Positions 19,993 to 29,655 of a stretch of DNA of 64,000 bases are shown in pieces (position 1 is the first letter of the stretch; every line of letters starts with the position of its first letter). The stretch comes from Cupriavidus basilensis OR16. GTDB lineage: Bacteria > Pseudomonadota > Gammaproteobacteria > Burkholderiales > Burkholderiaceae. The DNA is taken from assembly GCF_000243095.1 (NCBI RefSeq), contig NZ_AHJE01000062.1, positions 1 to 64,000 of the forward strand. Direction: 5' to 3'. The notes under the pieces are model-generated. The model was given only the letters and a program-made list of their open reading frames with translations, made no database searches and was not told the DNA's origin. The translations under genes were made by a program, and so were the position numbers.

Positions 19993-22900
19993 TTACTGGT
20001 CCGCGAGGTCTTCCTTGCTGACCGTGGTCAGGCGCGCCAGCCGGGGGCTCAGCCAGCGGCGAAGGTCATCCAGGTAGGAGAACCCCACCGGCACGAAGAC
20101 CAGGCTTAGCAGCGTCGAGGCCGCCAGGCCACCGATCACCGTGACGGCCATGGGGATGCGGAAGCCGGAGTCCGCGCCGACCCCGATGGCAGCGGGGATC
20201 ATGCCGGCGACCATGGCTACCGTGGTCATCACGATGGGGCGCGCCCGCGCCGCCCCGGAGGCCACTAGCGCGGTGTGCCGATCCTGGCCCTCCTTCATGC
20301 CATTGATGGCGAAATCGACCAGCAGGATGGCGTTCTTGGTGACAATGCCCATCAACATCAGCATGCCGATGATGGCCGGCAGGTCGAGCGCCGCACCAAT
20401 GACCCACAGCGCGGGGACAGCACCGATCAGCGACAGCGGCAAGGTGCAGAGGATGGTCAGTGGCTGCAGAAAGTCGCGGAACAGCAATACCAGGATCGCG
20501 AGCATCGCCAGAATGCCGGCGCTCATCGCTACGGCGAAGCTCCCGAACATTTCGTCCATGTACTCGGATTCGCCGTAGTCGATGCGCTGCACGCCGTCCG
20601 GCAGCGCGCTGAATGTCGGCAGCGCAAGGATCGCGTCGAGCGCTCGCCCAAGGGAGCCCGACGCGCGATTGGCATCCACGGTAATGCGTCGCTGGCGATC
20701 GTAGCGTTCGATGCGGGTCTCACCCTCGCCGTAGCCGATGTCCGCCACCGCACTGAGCGGCACGGTAGTCTCCCCGGAGAGCGTGGGCAGGCGTAGCGCG
20801 CGCAGCGCATCGAGGTCGGTACGCGCGGTGTCGCCCAGGCGAACACGCATCGGCAGTTGCCGGTCGGCCAGGAGATAACGGGCGGACAGGGCGTCGATCT
20901 CACCCGTGGTGGCAATACGCATTGCATTGCCGATGGCGTCGGTGCTCACCCCCAGCCGTGCCGCATCTGCGAAACGTGGGCGCACCACCAATTCGGGACG
21001 CGGCGAAGCCAGGCTGGACTGGACGTTGACCAACTGCGGCAGTGCCCGCATCTCGGCCGTGAGGCGGCGGGCGGCCTGGGCCAGCGCAGCCGGTTCATGG
21101 CTCCCAAGCATTACTGACACCTCGCGCCCGCCGCCTTCGGCGAGGAACTGGAAGCGCAGGTCCGGCAGCGCGGCCAGCGACGGCTGCACAGCCATCTCGA
21201 ATGCCTTGCGTGTCAGCCGGCGCTCGTTGCGCGGCTTGAGAACAATGGTGAAGGTCGCCTCGCTCAGGCTCTCTGCCGTGGTCAACACATGTGCCACGTC
21301 CTCGTGGCCGTTCAGTGTGGCGGTGACGCGTCGGGCGGCGTCTTCGGCTTCGCCCGGCGTGCTGCCAGACGGTAATTCGACACGCAGCAATGACAGGCTG
21401 GTATCGCTCACCGGCAGGAAGCCGCTGGGCAAGCGAGGCAGCAACAGCATCGCCAGAACGAAGGGCAGGAAGACCATCAGCAGGGTCAACCCGCGGTGCC
21501 GCAGCGCCCATTCCAGCAGCCGCAGGTATGCCTGCATCAAGCGCCCCCTCGGGCGCGCCGCGTTGGTCAGTGCCGGTTTGGCGTGTGGCACTGGGCGCAG
21601 GAAGTACGCCGCCATCAATGGCGTGAGCAGCCGTGCCACCAACAGCGAGGCCAGTACCGCGATGGCAGCGGTCAGGCCGAACTGGCGGAAGTACTGGCCG
21701 ACCACGCCGTCAATGAAACTCACCGGCGCGAAAACCGCGACGATCGTGAGGGTCGTAGCCAGTACGGCCAGCGCGATGGCATCGGCGGCGTGCAGCGCGG
21801 CTTGGTAGGGACGCTCGCCCATATGGATATGGCGATCGATATTCTCGATCTCGACAATGGCGTCATCGACCAGAATGCCGATGACCAAGGTCAGTGCCAG
21901 CAGCGTGATGCTGTTGAGGGTGAAATCCAGCCAGAGCATGGCGACGAACACTGGCAGGATGGACAACGGCAGGGTAACCGCTGAAATCAAGGTGGCGCGC
22001 CAGTCGCGCAGGAACAGGAAGACCACCAGTACGGTCAGTATTGCACTCTCGATCAGCGTCTGCATGGCAGTGCTGTAGCTGGCACGCGTGTAGTCGACGG
22101 TCGAAGAGACCTCGCGAATGCCGATATCCGGGTGCGCTGCCTGCAAGGCTGCTAGCCGCTGGCCCACTCGATCGGCCACTTGGGTGTCGCTGGCCCCCTT
22201 GCTGCGCCATAGCGAAAAGCCCACCGTCGCCGCGCCATTGAAATGCGCGAAGCCCTGGGCATCGCTCGCGCCATCACGGATGCGGGCGAGCTCACCCAGC
22301 GGCAGCCACTTGCCGCCGGACAGGGCGATCGGCAGCGCTCGCAAGGCCTCCAGGGAGGTTTGGCGTGCCGGCACACGGATCTCACGGCGCTGGGTCGTGT
22401 CGTCCAGGTAGCCGCCAGGTGATTCGGTGTGGGTCCTGCGCAGTTGGTTGTTGAGCTCTTCGATGCTCAGGCCATACTGGGCCAGCATGGCGGGCTCAGC
22501 CTCGATCCGCAGTTCCCGCTCGGCGCCACCGAAGCGCGCAACGCGTTGTACTCCTGGCGTCGCCAGCAGCTCGCGGCTCACCGTGTTGTTGATGTACCAA
22601 GACAGGTCCAGCGCTGTCTGCGTGGTGGATGTCAGCACGTAGCTGAGCATCGCGCCGCCCTCGATATCGACCCGCTGAATGACCGGCTCGAGGATGGTCT
22701 GGGGCAAGGTGCCGCGGATCTGGCCGATGGCCGCGCGCACATCGTTGACGGCACGATCAGGATTGGTTCCCAGCCTGAACTCGACGCTGGTGTCGCTGAC
22801 TGCGGCCCTCGTGGTCGACTGTACATGTCGGACGCCCGGCAGGCCTGCCAACGCATCTTCGACGCGGCGGGTGATGGATGACTCGATCTCGGCAGGAGCG

Positions 22901-23121
22901 GCACCGGTTTGCACGATGACGACGCTGACCAGCGGAAAGCTGACCGAAGGGTTGGCATTGACCGGCAGCCGCAAGAACGCCGCGATGCCCGCCAGCGTCA
23001 GTACGCAAAAGAGAACCAGCGTGGGGATGGGGTGGCGTATCGCCCAGGAGGACATGCCCCGCCTCATGTTCCGATTCCCGCTTTCAGCGCGGCTACCAGG
23101 GGTTGAGTCTGCCGTTGCCAC
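19993..23121 (-). CDS. RND-family efflux transporter, inner-membrane pump
   Basis: Proton-driven tripartite efflux pump of 1,042 residues, full length for the HAE1/AcrB superfamily. Visible: N-terminal segment IRHPIPTLVLFCVLTLAG, first porter loop, the TM4 motif GILVDDAIVEIENI (about 414-427) with the two Asp residues needed for proton relay, then PVSFIDGVVGQYFRQFG and the C-terminal RPIVMTTVAMVAGMIP block. The start may be internal (MRRGMSSWAIRHP, 18 residues in). It follows its adaptor gene with a short gap on the same strand, downstream of a two-component system. No outer-membrane factor lies beside it. Substrate unknown; location inside the metallophore island makes product or metal-complex efflux possible. 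Confidence 0.92.
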   Translation of the reverse strand: MATADSTPGSRAESGNRNMRRGMSSWAIRHPIPTLVLFCVLTLAGIAAFLRLPVNANPSVSFPLVSVVIVQTGAAPAEIESSITRRVEDALAGLPGVRHVQSTTRAAVSDTSVEFRLGTNPDRAVNDVRAAIGQIRGTLPQTILEPVIQRVDIEGGAMLSYVLTSTTQTALDLSWYINNTVSRELLATPGVQRVARFGGAERELRIEAEPAMLAQYGLSIEELNNQLRRTHTESPGGYLDDTTQRREIRVPARQTSLEALRALPIALSGGKWLPLGELARIRDGASDAQGFAHFNGAATVGFSLWRSKGASDTQVADRVGQRLAALQAAHPDIGIREVSSTVDYTRASYSTAMQTLIESAILTVLVVFLFLRDWRATLISAVTLPLSILPVFVAMLWLDFTLNSITLLALTLVIGILVDDAIVEIENIDRHIHMGERPYQAALHAADAIALAVLATTLTIVAVFAPVSFIDGVVGQYFRQFGLTAAIAVLASLLVARLLTPLMAAYFLRPVPHAKPALTNAARPRGRLMQAYLRLLEWALRHRGLTLLMVFLPFVLAMLLLPRLPSGFLPVSDTSLSLLRVELPSGSTPGEAEDAARRVTATLNGHEDVAHVLTTAESLSEATFTIVLKPRNERRLTRKAFEMAVQPSLAALPDLRFQFLAEGGGREVSVMLGSHEPAALAQAARRLTAEMRALPQLVNVQSSLASPRPELVVRPRFADAARLGVSTDAIGNAMRIATTGEIDALSARYLLADRQLPMRVRLGDTARTDLDALRALRLPTLSGETTVPLSAVADIGYGEGETRIERYDRQRRITVDANRASGSLGRALDAILALPTFSALPDGVQRIDYGESEYMDEMFGSFAVAMSAGILAMLAILVLLFRDFLQPLTILCTLPLSLIGAVPALWVIGAALDLPAIIGMLMLMGIVTKNAILLVDFAINGMKEGQDRHTALVASGAARARPIVMTTVAMVAGMIPAAIGVGADSGFRIPMAVTVIGGLAASTLLSLVFVPVGFSYLDDLRRWLSPRLARLTTVSKEDLADQ

Positions 23122-23128
23122 GGGCTAC

Positions 23129-24254
23129 TCATGCGCCGCGCCAATGAGATAATGAGAGATTCACGTCTTCCCTCGGCAGTACCTCGTCCCCGTCCTGCAG
23201 GAAGGTGGCTCCCGTCACCACAACGTGGCGGTACGTCTCCAAGCCGCCACGGATTTCCACCCAGCCGCTCTCGCGCAACCCGAGTTGCACCGGTGTGCGC
23301 CGTGCCCGGCCGTTGTCCACGACAAACACGTAGGACTCGGTGTTGTCCTCAGCCCCAATGCTGAAGCGCAACGCACGTATATCCAGTGCCATGACGTTGC
23401 GCTGCTCGAGTTCGATCCTCGCGCTACCGACGCTGCCCGGGCGAGCCGGCGCCGTCTGCGTGCCATCCAGGGCGATACGCGCATAACCATAGCCCGTGGC
23501 GGGGTCCACCCAGGTGCCGATCAACCGGATCGTGCCTTTCAACACGCCGTTCCGACCGCTGGTACTGATCCATACGGGCATGCCGATGGACAGATCCGGC
23601 AGCGCCTGCTGCGGGATCTGCGCCTGGAACTCGAGCTGCGTGTCGTTGATCAGTCGAAACAGCGTGGTTTGGGTACCGACCATCGAACCGACCTGGACGG
23701 AACGCTGTGAAATCAGCCCCGCGACGGGTGCGCGGATTTCGCTGTGAGCCTGACGCAGCCGCTGCTCTTCCCACGCCGCCTGGGCCTGCCGCAATACAGC
23801 CTGTGCGGACAGCATGGCCGTACGCTGGCTCTCGAAGTCCTGGCGGCTGACGGCGCCGGCCGGAAGCAGCCGGCGCGCGCGTTCGTGCTGTTCTGTGGCC
23901 TGCGCGACCTCTGCATCGGCACGTTTCACGGCGTGCTCCGCCTGGCGCGCCTGACTGTTCACAGCCCCTGTTTCGAGGCGCGCCAGCACCTGTCCTTGCT
24001 TCACGGGTTCGCCACTCTCGACCAGTATCTCTGTGACACGCAGGCCGTCGAGCGGTGAGTTGATAGCGACCTCTTCTCGGGCGACCCATTGAAGTACTAA
24101 CAGGCTGCGCCGTTACCACTGCCGGCACAGGGCGTGGCGTATCGCGGAGAAAACGGGCGACCGGCCAAACGGTGCCAAGGAGCAGACCTGCCAGGCTCAC
24201 GATGCACAGCCGTCGCCAACGCCTGTCCTGAGAAAAAAACCTTCTTACCCACAT
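23129..24254 (-). CDS. RND periplasmic adaptor (HlyD/AcrA family), frameshifted near 24100
   Basis: Membrane-fusion protein linking the RND pump to an outer-membrane channel. The start at 24254 (MWVRRFFSQDRRW) is followed by one membrane anchor (IVSLAGLLLGTVWPVARFL). The frame then slips near 24095-24103; the other frame continues with REEVAINSPLDGLRVTEILV and EPVKQGQVLARLETGAVN, the split lipoyl domain, a coiled-coil hairpin (about 23750-23950), the second lipoyl half IRAPVAGLISQRSVQVGSMV, and the beta-barrel. One extra base in the sequence explains the break. It is the partner of the RND gene eight bases downstream. Probably functional if the indel is a sequencing error. Confidence 0.85.
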
Positions 24255-24362
24255 CGCTTTCTAATCCCTGGAAGACGTGATGTGCGCACTACAACATGGG
24301 GCGGGCAAGATCCAGTCTAGGGTTTATGAAGATTCCATGAAGTTGCGGTATGGCGCTGTCGC

Positions 24363-25550
24363 TTACCGGACGGTGAAGCGCAGGGGGAGGCGGATGCGGA
24401 TGCGCGCGCCGCCGCCGGAGCGGTTGTGTACCGTCAGCGCGCCGCCGTGCGCGGCACAGATGGCGACGGCGATCGACAAGCCCAGGCCGCTGCCACCAGC
24501 ATGTCGGGAGCGCGAGTACTCGGCTCGCCAAAACCGTTCGCACACACGGTCCAGGTGTTCCGGCGCGAATCCGGGGCCGCGGTCTTCGGCCAACAGGATC
24601 AGCTCGCCGTGTTGCACATGGGCGCGCAGGACCAACTCCTGGCCTGTGGTGGCATAGCGCAGCGTGTTGTCGATCACGATGGATAGCAGCTGGCCGATCC
24701 GGTCGCGGTCGGCCAGCAGCATCAAGCGTTCGGGTATGTGCAATTCCACCCGCATCATCAGCGCCTCCAGCGTTTTCGCGGCCCAGGCGAGGCGCTCCTT
24801 GCACAACGCGCTCAGCGTGAACTCGTTGAGACTGAGATCCAGTTGCCCAGCGTTGGCCATCGACAGCAGGTGCAGGTCCTCGGTCAGCCGATTAAGCTGG
24901 CGGAGTTGGCGCATGAGTACCTCCAGCTGCGCCGGCTCGGTCGGAAACACGCCGTCAAGTATGCCCTGCAATCGTCCGATGGCCGCCGTCAACGGCGTAC
25001 GCAGTTCATGGGCGATGACGGCACTGGACTCCTGCTGTTCGCGATCGTAGCGCTGCAGCCGTTCCGCCATGTGGTTGAAGTTGATCGTCAGGTTCTGCAG
25101 CGCGGGAGGCGTATGCGCGACCAGGCTGGCCCGCGACGAGAAGTCGCCTCGGGAGATGGCGCAGGCCGACACCGCCACCGCGCCGAGTTGGCGTGACAGG
25201 CGCAGCGATACCCACACCCCGCCGGCAATGATCAGCGGCAGCGCGATCATGACCAGGGCCGCGAAGATCAGCATATCTTCGCGCACCATCTCCGGCGCGA
25301 AGTAGTCGCCGTATAGATACTCCCCATAGATCTGGCGCAGGCGTGCCCGATTTTCCCCGGGCGCCGCTTCGAGTGCATCAAGCTCCTGCCGTACCGGCTC
25401 GGGGATCGCCTCGCGCATCTTCGAGTTCCACATGGCGAAGCGATACCACATGCCACCGCCGACCACTGCAAGCGCGATGACCGCCAAGGCGATCATGCGC
25501 ACACTGATCCAGCGCCACAGCGTCTCCGGGCGGCGCGTGGCCAGCTTCAT
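24363..25550 (-). CDS. Sensor histidine kinase
   Basis: Membrane sensor of 395 residues paired with the response regulator whose stop overlaps this start (ATGA). Two membrane segments (about 15-36 and 93-112) flank a periplasmic loop of about 55 residues; a HAMP linker follows. H-box IAHELRTPLTAAIG (near 178), N-box IVIDNTLRYA, G1 EDRGPGFAPEH and G2 GGSGLGLSIAVA are all present, so it should be an active kinase of the EnvZ/BaeS group. It probably controls the adjacent RND pump and/or MipA protein. The signal is unknown. Confidence 0.92.
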   Translation of the reverse strand: MKLATRRPETLWRWISVRMIALAVIALAVVGGGMWYRFAMWNSKMREAIPEPVRQELDALEAAPGENRARLRQIYGEYLYGDYFAPEMVREDMLIFAALVMIALPLIIAGGVWVSLRLSRQLGAVAVSACAISRGDFSSRASLVAHTPPALQNLTINFNHMAERLQRYDREQQESSAVIAHELRTPLTAAIGRLQGILDGVFPTEPAQLEVLMRQLRQLNRLTEDLHLLSMANAGQLDLSLNEFTLSALCKERLAWAAKTLEALMMRVELHIPERLMLLADRDRIGQLLSIVIDNTLRYATTGQELVLRAHVQHGELILLAEDRGPGFAPEHLDRVCERFWRAEYSRSRHAGGSGLGLSIAVAICAAHGGALTVHNRSGGGARIRIRLPLRFTVR

Positions 25551-26221
25551 GATGGATTCCTGAATCGGTAGCCCAGCCCGCGCACCGTCACCAGTACACC
25601 CGTGACGCCAACGGCTTCCAGCTTGCGTCGCAGGTTGTACATGTGCGCATCGACCACGCGCTCCATCGCGTCACTCTCCGGCAGGCAGGCGGCAAGCAGT
25701 TCCGCGCGTGAGAACATCTTGCTGGGAGCAGCCATCAGAAGTGAAAGCAGATGGAAGCAGACCTCATCGCCGGCGTCGATCGAAGCCAACGCAGCGTCGA
25801 GATCCACGACCAGCGTTTCGTGCCGCAGGCGTCCGGCCTGCGACAAGGCCTGTCCGCGCCACCGCCGCAGCACGGCATGCACGCGGGCCACCACTTCACT
25901 GGGGTTGTAAGGCTTGACGACGTAGTCGTCGGCACCATAGAGCAGCGCGCTGATGCGGCTGGAATCACCGCCCACGGCTGTCACCATGATGACCGGCGTT
26001 GGGGCGTGGCGCCGAATGGCGCTGAGCACCTCATTGCCGCTCAACCCCGGCAGCATGATGTCGAGCAGCATCAGGTCTGGCCTCCACCGCGCGTGCATGT
26101 CGAGCGCCTGATTGCCGTCGAGTGCATGCCGCGTCTGAAAGCCATCGCGTTTGAGATAGGCCACAAGTACCTCCGCGCTGTCTATATCGTCCTCGACGAT
26201 CAAGATCCGCTCATGGCTCAT
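25547..26221 (-). CDS. OmpR/PhoB-type response regulator
   Basis: Two-component regulator of 224 residues. Receiver domain: acidic pair EDD (8-10), phospho-acceptor Asp in LLDIMLPGLSG (about 53), Lys in VVKPYNPSEV. C-terminal winged helix with VDAHMYNLRRKLE and GLGYRFRNPS. I chose ATG 26221 because GAAGGAGT lies just ahead; a longer upstream frame has no support. The promoter contains three CTTGA repeats at an exact 11-base period, the spacing expected for a dimer-binding OmpR-type operator, so it probably regulates itself. Confidence 0.93.
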   Translation of the reverse strand: MSHERILIVEDDIDSAEVLVAYLKRDGFQTRHALDGNQALDMHARWRPDLMLLDIMLPGLSGNEVLSAIRRHAPTPVIMVTAVGGDSSRISALLYGADDYVVKPYNPSEVVARVHAVLRRWRGQALSQAGRLRHETLVVDLDAALASIDAGDEVCFHLLSLLMAAPSKMFSRAELLAACLPESDAMERVVDAHMYNLRRKLEAVGVTGVLVTVRGLGYRFRNPS

Positions 26222-26243
26222 TGTTGTGACTCCTTCACGCAAT

Positions 26244-26271
26244 CTTGATGATTTCTTGAGCTTGGCTTGAT
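26244..26271. promoter_or_regulatory. OmpR-type operator: CTTGA x3 with 11-bp period
   Basis: CTTGA occurs at 26244-26248, 26255-26259 and 26266-26270, exactly 11 bases apart. It sits 23-50 bases upstream of the response-regulator start and in the divergent region shared with the MipA gene. Direct repeats at one helical turn are the standard target of OmpR/PhoB-type regulators. Confidence 0.75.
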
Positions 26272-26416
26272 GGCGCAGTGCAACGCTCAACTCCCGGAAA
26301 CAGTTGCTGGGACGTTACCCCAAAGTTCCTTGAATGAAGGTTACTGCTATCACGAGCGAGTACCCAACGTCAAGGAACGGGTTCCAGTTGATCAGGCGGT
26401 GCCAAACGGAGCGGGA

Positions 26417-27244
26417 ATGAGCGTGTTGCGAATCGACAAGGATATGTTTGCGTGGTGCGTGAGCGGTCTGTTGATCGGCATTGCCGGCAATGCGTTAGGG
26501 CAAGCTGAACGAGGCCCTGAACGGTTGCCGGCCGTCGGCACCGAGACAGGGGGCAGCATCGGTCCAGGGGTGCGGGTGGCACCCGATTACCTGGGGGCCA
26601 AGGATACTCGCGTACTGCCGGTGCCGGTGGTGTACATCCAGCATGGCGCGCTGTTCCTGGACAGTGCGCGCGGTGCTGGCTACCGCTATGAAACCGCCTC
26701 AGGTCTGTACTGGGCGCAGGCACTCAACTGGGACCTTGGGCGCGTCGATCGCAAGTCCAGCGTCCGCCCTGGCGCCGACCGGCTGCGCGGTATGGGCACG
26801 GTCAAGGGTTCCCTGGTGACCACCGCCGAGCTTGGCTACAACGTCGCGCCCTGGCTTGCAATCCGCGCCGAAGCGGAATTCGCGCTTAGCGAACGTGATC
26901 GTGGCAACCGCTACCGCGTCGGGCTTGAGGGTGCATTGTGGGCGCGTGCCCAGGACGATGTCTGGTACACGGTCGATGCCCATTTCTCCGACCGACGCTT
27001 TGCGCGCACCTACTTCGGGGTGACGCCAACACAGAGTGCGGCTTCCGGTTTCGCGAACTACGCGCCGGATCGCGGGCTCTACGCCTATTCCTATTCCCTG
27101 AACTGGGAACATCGTTTCTCTCGGCATTGGTCCGCTCTGCTGAGCATCAATGCCGTCAACCTCACCGGCGCTGCCGGTAGAAGCCCAATCGTGCAGGAAA
27201 GTTTCAATGTTTATGCCTTGGGCGCAATCAACTACACCTTCTGA
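26417..27244 (+). CDS. MipA/OmpV-family outer-membrane protein
   Basis: Outer-membrane beta-barrel protein of 275 residues. N-terminal signal peptide (MFAWCVSGLLIGIAGNALGQA), then alternating strands rich in aromatic residues and the ending SPIVQESFNVYALGAINYTF, with a C-terminal Phe typical of BAM substrates. MipA was described as an MltA-interacting scaffold; OmpV relatives act in osmotic or antibiotic responses. Start ATG 26417 follows GGAGCGGGA. It is divergent from the two-component genes and shares their operator region, so it is likely a regulated target. Alpha-oxoamine synthase follows after nine bases, perhaps co-transcribed. Confidence 0.85.
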   Translation: MSVLRIDKDMFAWCVSGLLIGIAGNALGQAERGPERLPAVGTETGGSIGPGVRVAPDYLGAKDTRVLPVPVVYIQHGALFLDSARGAGYRYETASGLYWAQALNWDLGRVDRKSSVRPGADRLRGMGTVKGSLVTTAELGYNVAPWLAIRAEAEFALSERDRGNRYRVGLEGALWARAQDDVWYTVDAHFSDRRFARTYFGVTPTQSAASGFANYAPDRGLYAYSYSLNWEHRFSRHWSALLSINAVNLTGAAGRSPIVQESFNVYALGAINYTF

Positions 27245-27253
27245 AGGAGCGGG

Positions 27254-28526
27254 ATGATGGAAAACATCGGCAACGCAGATCGTTGGGGGTTCAAGCAATT
27301 CGTCAGTGCTTCCGTGGCGGAGGGCCTTCTTACGCAAGCCCGTCGTCATGCAGGGCATGTCCGGCCCGAATATCACGCGCGACGGCTTGCCGTTCGTCAA
27401 CTTCTCGGGCATCAACTATCTTGGCTGGCAGCAGGACAAAAGCGTCTTGTCGGCATTCTGCGCGTCTGTCATGCGCTATGGCCTGTCGACAGGCGGCTCC
27501 CGCGCCACGCAAGGCGTATGCGAGCCGCACCATCGACTAGAGCGGATCCTGAGTCGCCATCATGGCAAGGACAAGACGCTGACCTTCGCATCGGGGATGC
27601 TGGCCAACATGGGTTTCATCAACGCGATGACGGCCAAGTTCAATTTCTCCTCGACCAGCAAGATCGACAATCGGGATGCCGTGCTGGTCTTCGACCGCGA
27701 TTGCCACTGGAGCCTGTGGAAGGCCGCTGCACACCTGAAGTTCGGTGAGCGGTTGCTGGCGTTCCGGCACAACGACGTGGTCGATCTGGAACGTGTGCTG
27801 GGGATGGTGGGGGACAGGAAGGCCATTGTGGTGTTCGAAAGTGTGTACTCATCCGATGGCAGTGTGGCGCCGATCGGCGAGATTCTCGACGTCTGCGAAC
27901 GCACCGGCACACTGAGCTACATCGACGACGCCAACGGTTTCATGGTCTATGGCGAACCGCAACGTCCCTTTTACGAAGCGTTCAAGCATATGCGGCGCGC
28001 CGATTTCATCATGGTGTCGCTATCCAAGTCGGTCGGACTCGAGGGCGGCGCCATCAGCGCCAACGCGGAGTTCATCGACGCCTTTGAAGTCCTTAGCGGA
28101 ACTTCGATTTTCACTGCCGCCATGCAGCCCGCGACAGCGTGCGCGGCCGCGTCGATCATCGAACGTCTGCAAGACGACCCGAGCGTCATGGATGACTACT
28201 TGCGTCGTTCCCTTGATTTCCGGCAGGCCCTGCTTGATCTGGACTTGCCGCTGAATGAGGAGGCTTCGTTCATCACGTCGGTCATGATCGGCAACGATAG
28301 CAAGGCCGAGCGAGTACGTGAAGCGCTCGAGGAAGAAGGATTTTGCGTGCCCATCTTTCGATATCCTGCCGTCAAACGGAACCACGCACTGATGCGCCTG
28401 ATTCAGCATAAGGATCACACCGAATCCGACATCCAACGCTTCGTAGGATGCCTGGCTACGCTGCTGAGGGACGCACCCTGTGATGCGGTTCGCACTCGTT
28501 TGCCCCATGCGGCCGTAGCGAACTGA
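27254..28526 (+). CDS. Alpha-oxoamine synthase (PLP-dependent), frameshifted near 27325
   Basis: Fold-type I PLP enzyme that condenses an amino acid with an acyl thioester and releases CO2, giving an alpha-amino ketone (BioF, KBL, HemA, CqsA group). Read from ATG 27254 (MMENIGNADRWGFKQF) with ribosome site GGAGCGG; one extra C in GGGCCTTC (27325-27326) must be dropped to continue FLRKPVVMQGMSG. Motifs: STGGSRATQGVCEPHHRLE, SGMLANMGF, ESVYSSDGSVAP, and SLSKSVGLEGG with the PLP lysine. The usual DEAH motif reads DDANG, so the His that contacts the cofactor is Asn. About 424 residues. Its neighbours are a FemAB-like GNAT and an MFS protein in one apparent operon. Substrates are unknown. Confidence 0.85.
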
Positions 28527-28545
28527 GGCGATCGCGGGAGGGTTT

Positions 28546-29655
28546 ATGCAAGGAATCGACAAGCGGCTGGCAGCAGACCAAGACCGGCTACGGGGAAAGC
28601 CGGGCGAAGGGCGTCCGCACATTGCATTCGTGGATTCGATTTCTCGGGTCGGGCAGGGAACCTGGGACGCGCTTTGCGCTTCCCAGCAGTACTGCCGTTA
28701 TGACTACATGTCGGCCCTGGAGACGAGCGCGCTGGACTGCCAATTCATCTACGCGATTGCGCGTAATGAAGGGAGAGTGGCTGGTATCGCTTTGGCGACG
28801 GTATGGCGCATTCCATTGCTGGGCAGGGTGGCGGCGCGTGTGATGACTACCGGCAGCCCGGTGAACACCGGTTCGCCGCTGATGCTGGCCCCTGGAGTGG
28901 ATGTGGCCCGCACACTCCTGCGCTCGATGGAGAGCAAGGCATCCGATCTGGGCGTACGCTTGTTTGTCGGCAGAGACTTGCCAGCTGCAGATTTTGCCGG
29001 GCTGCCGCAACTGGAAAAGCTCTATGCTTGCGCGTACCTGGAGCTGGCCTGGCCGAATTTCGAGTACTACCTTGCCTGCCTTGAAAAGCGAAAGTCGATA
29101 CGCCGTGACATGCGCGCGGTCGAGAAAGCGGGCTACGCACTGGAGATTCGCGAAGGCGAACGGCTGACCGGGCACGAGGCAGCACGGCTACGCCAGCTCT
29201 GGCTACAGCTTTACCACAAGCACCAGTCACCGGATCAGATTCTCCTCACTGAGGCATTCTTCAGCCGGATGAGCGAACTGGGTCATGCGGTCTGGCTGCT
29301 GCTGAAGAAGGACGGAGTCGTCCACGCGTTCGACCTGTGCTTCGCACTGGGCGACACCTTGGAGTCGACCTGCTGCGGCATCGACTCTGCCGCGACAGGG
29401 CGCCTGCCCGTCCACAGGGTGATGGGCTATGAAATCATCCGCTACGCGCTTGGAAAAGGGTTCAGCACCATCAATTTCGGCATCTCCAACGAACGAGGCA
29501 AAGTCGAGGCTGGCTGTCGGATGAAGGCGCACTATGCCTGGATCGAGGCTTATCCGAAGTGGCTAGGGGCGTTGCTGCGCCCGGTGCTGCTGAAAGTGAT
29601 CCTGCAGGAGGGCAAAGCAGAGGCGAGCATCCGAGACCCGGGTGGTGCAGCGTGA
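28546..29655 (+). CDS. GNAT acyltransferase of the FemAB/BioF2-like type
   Basis: Protein of 369 residues related to FemAB-like peptidyl or aminoacyl transferases (Acetyltransf_6 type). Core region FEYYLACLEKRKSIRRDMRA and VEKAGYALEIREGERLTG, followed by a second GNAT half ending YEIIRYALGKGFSTINFGIS, where the fold's acyl-donor site is expected. Start ATG 28546 follows GGGAGGG. It lies 20 bases after the alpha-oxoamine synthase, and its stop overlaps the GTG start of the MFS gene, so the three act together. A reasonable inference is that it acylates the amino ketone made by the upstream enzyme; the acyl donor is unknown. Confidence 0.75.
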   Translation: MQGIDKRLAADQDRLRGKPGEGRPHIAFVDSISRVGQGTWDALCASQQYCRYDYMSALETSALDCQFIYAIARNEGRVAGIALATVWRIPLLGRVAARVMTTGSPVNTGSPLMLAPGVDVARTLLRSMESKASDLGVRLFVGRDLPAADFAGLPQLEKLYACAYLELAWPNFEYYLACLEKRKSIRRDMRAVEKAGYALEIREGERLTGHEAARLRQLWLQLYHKHQSPDQILLTEAFFSRMSELGHAVWLLLKKDGVVHAFDLCFALGDTLESTCCGIDSAATGRLPVHRVMGYEIIRYALGKGFSTINFGISNERGKVEAGCRMKAHYAWIEAYPKWLGALLRPVLLKVILQEGKAEASIRDPGGAA

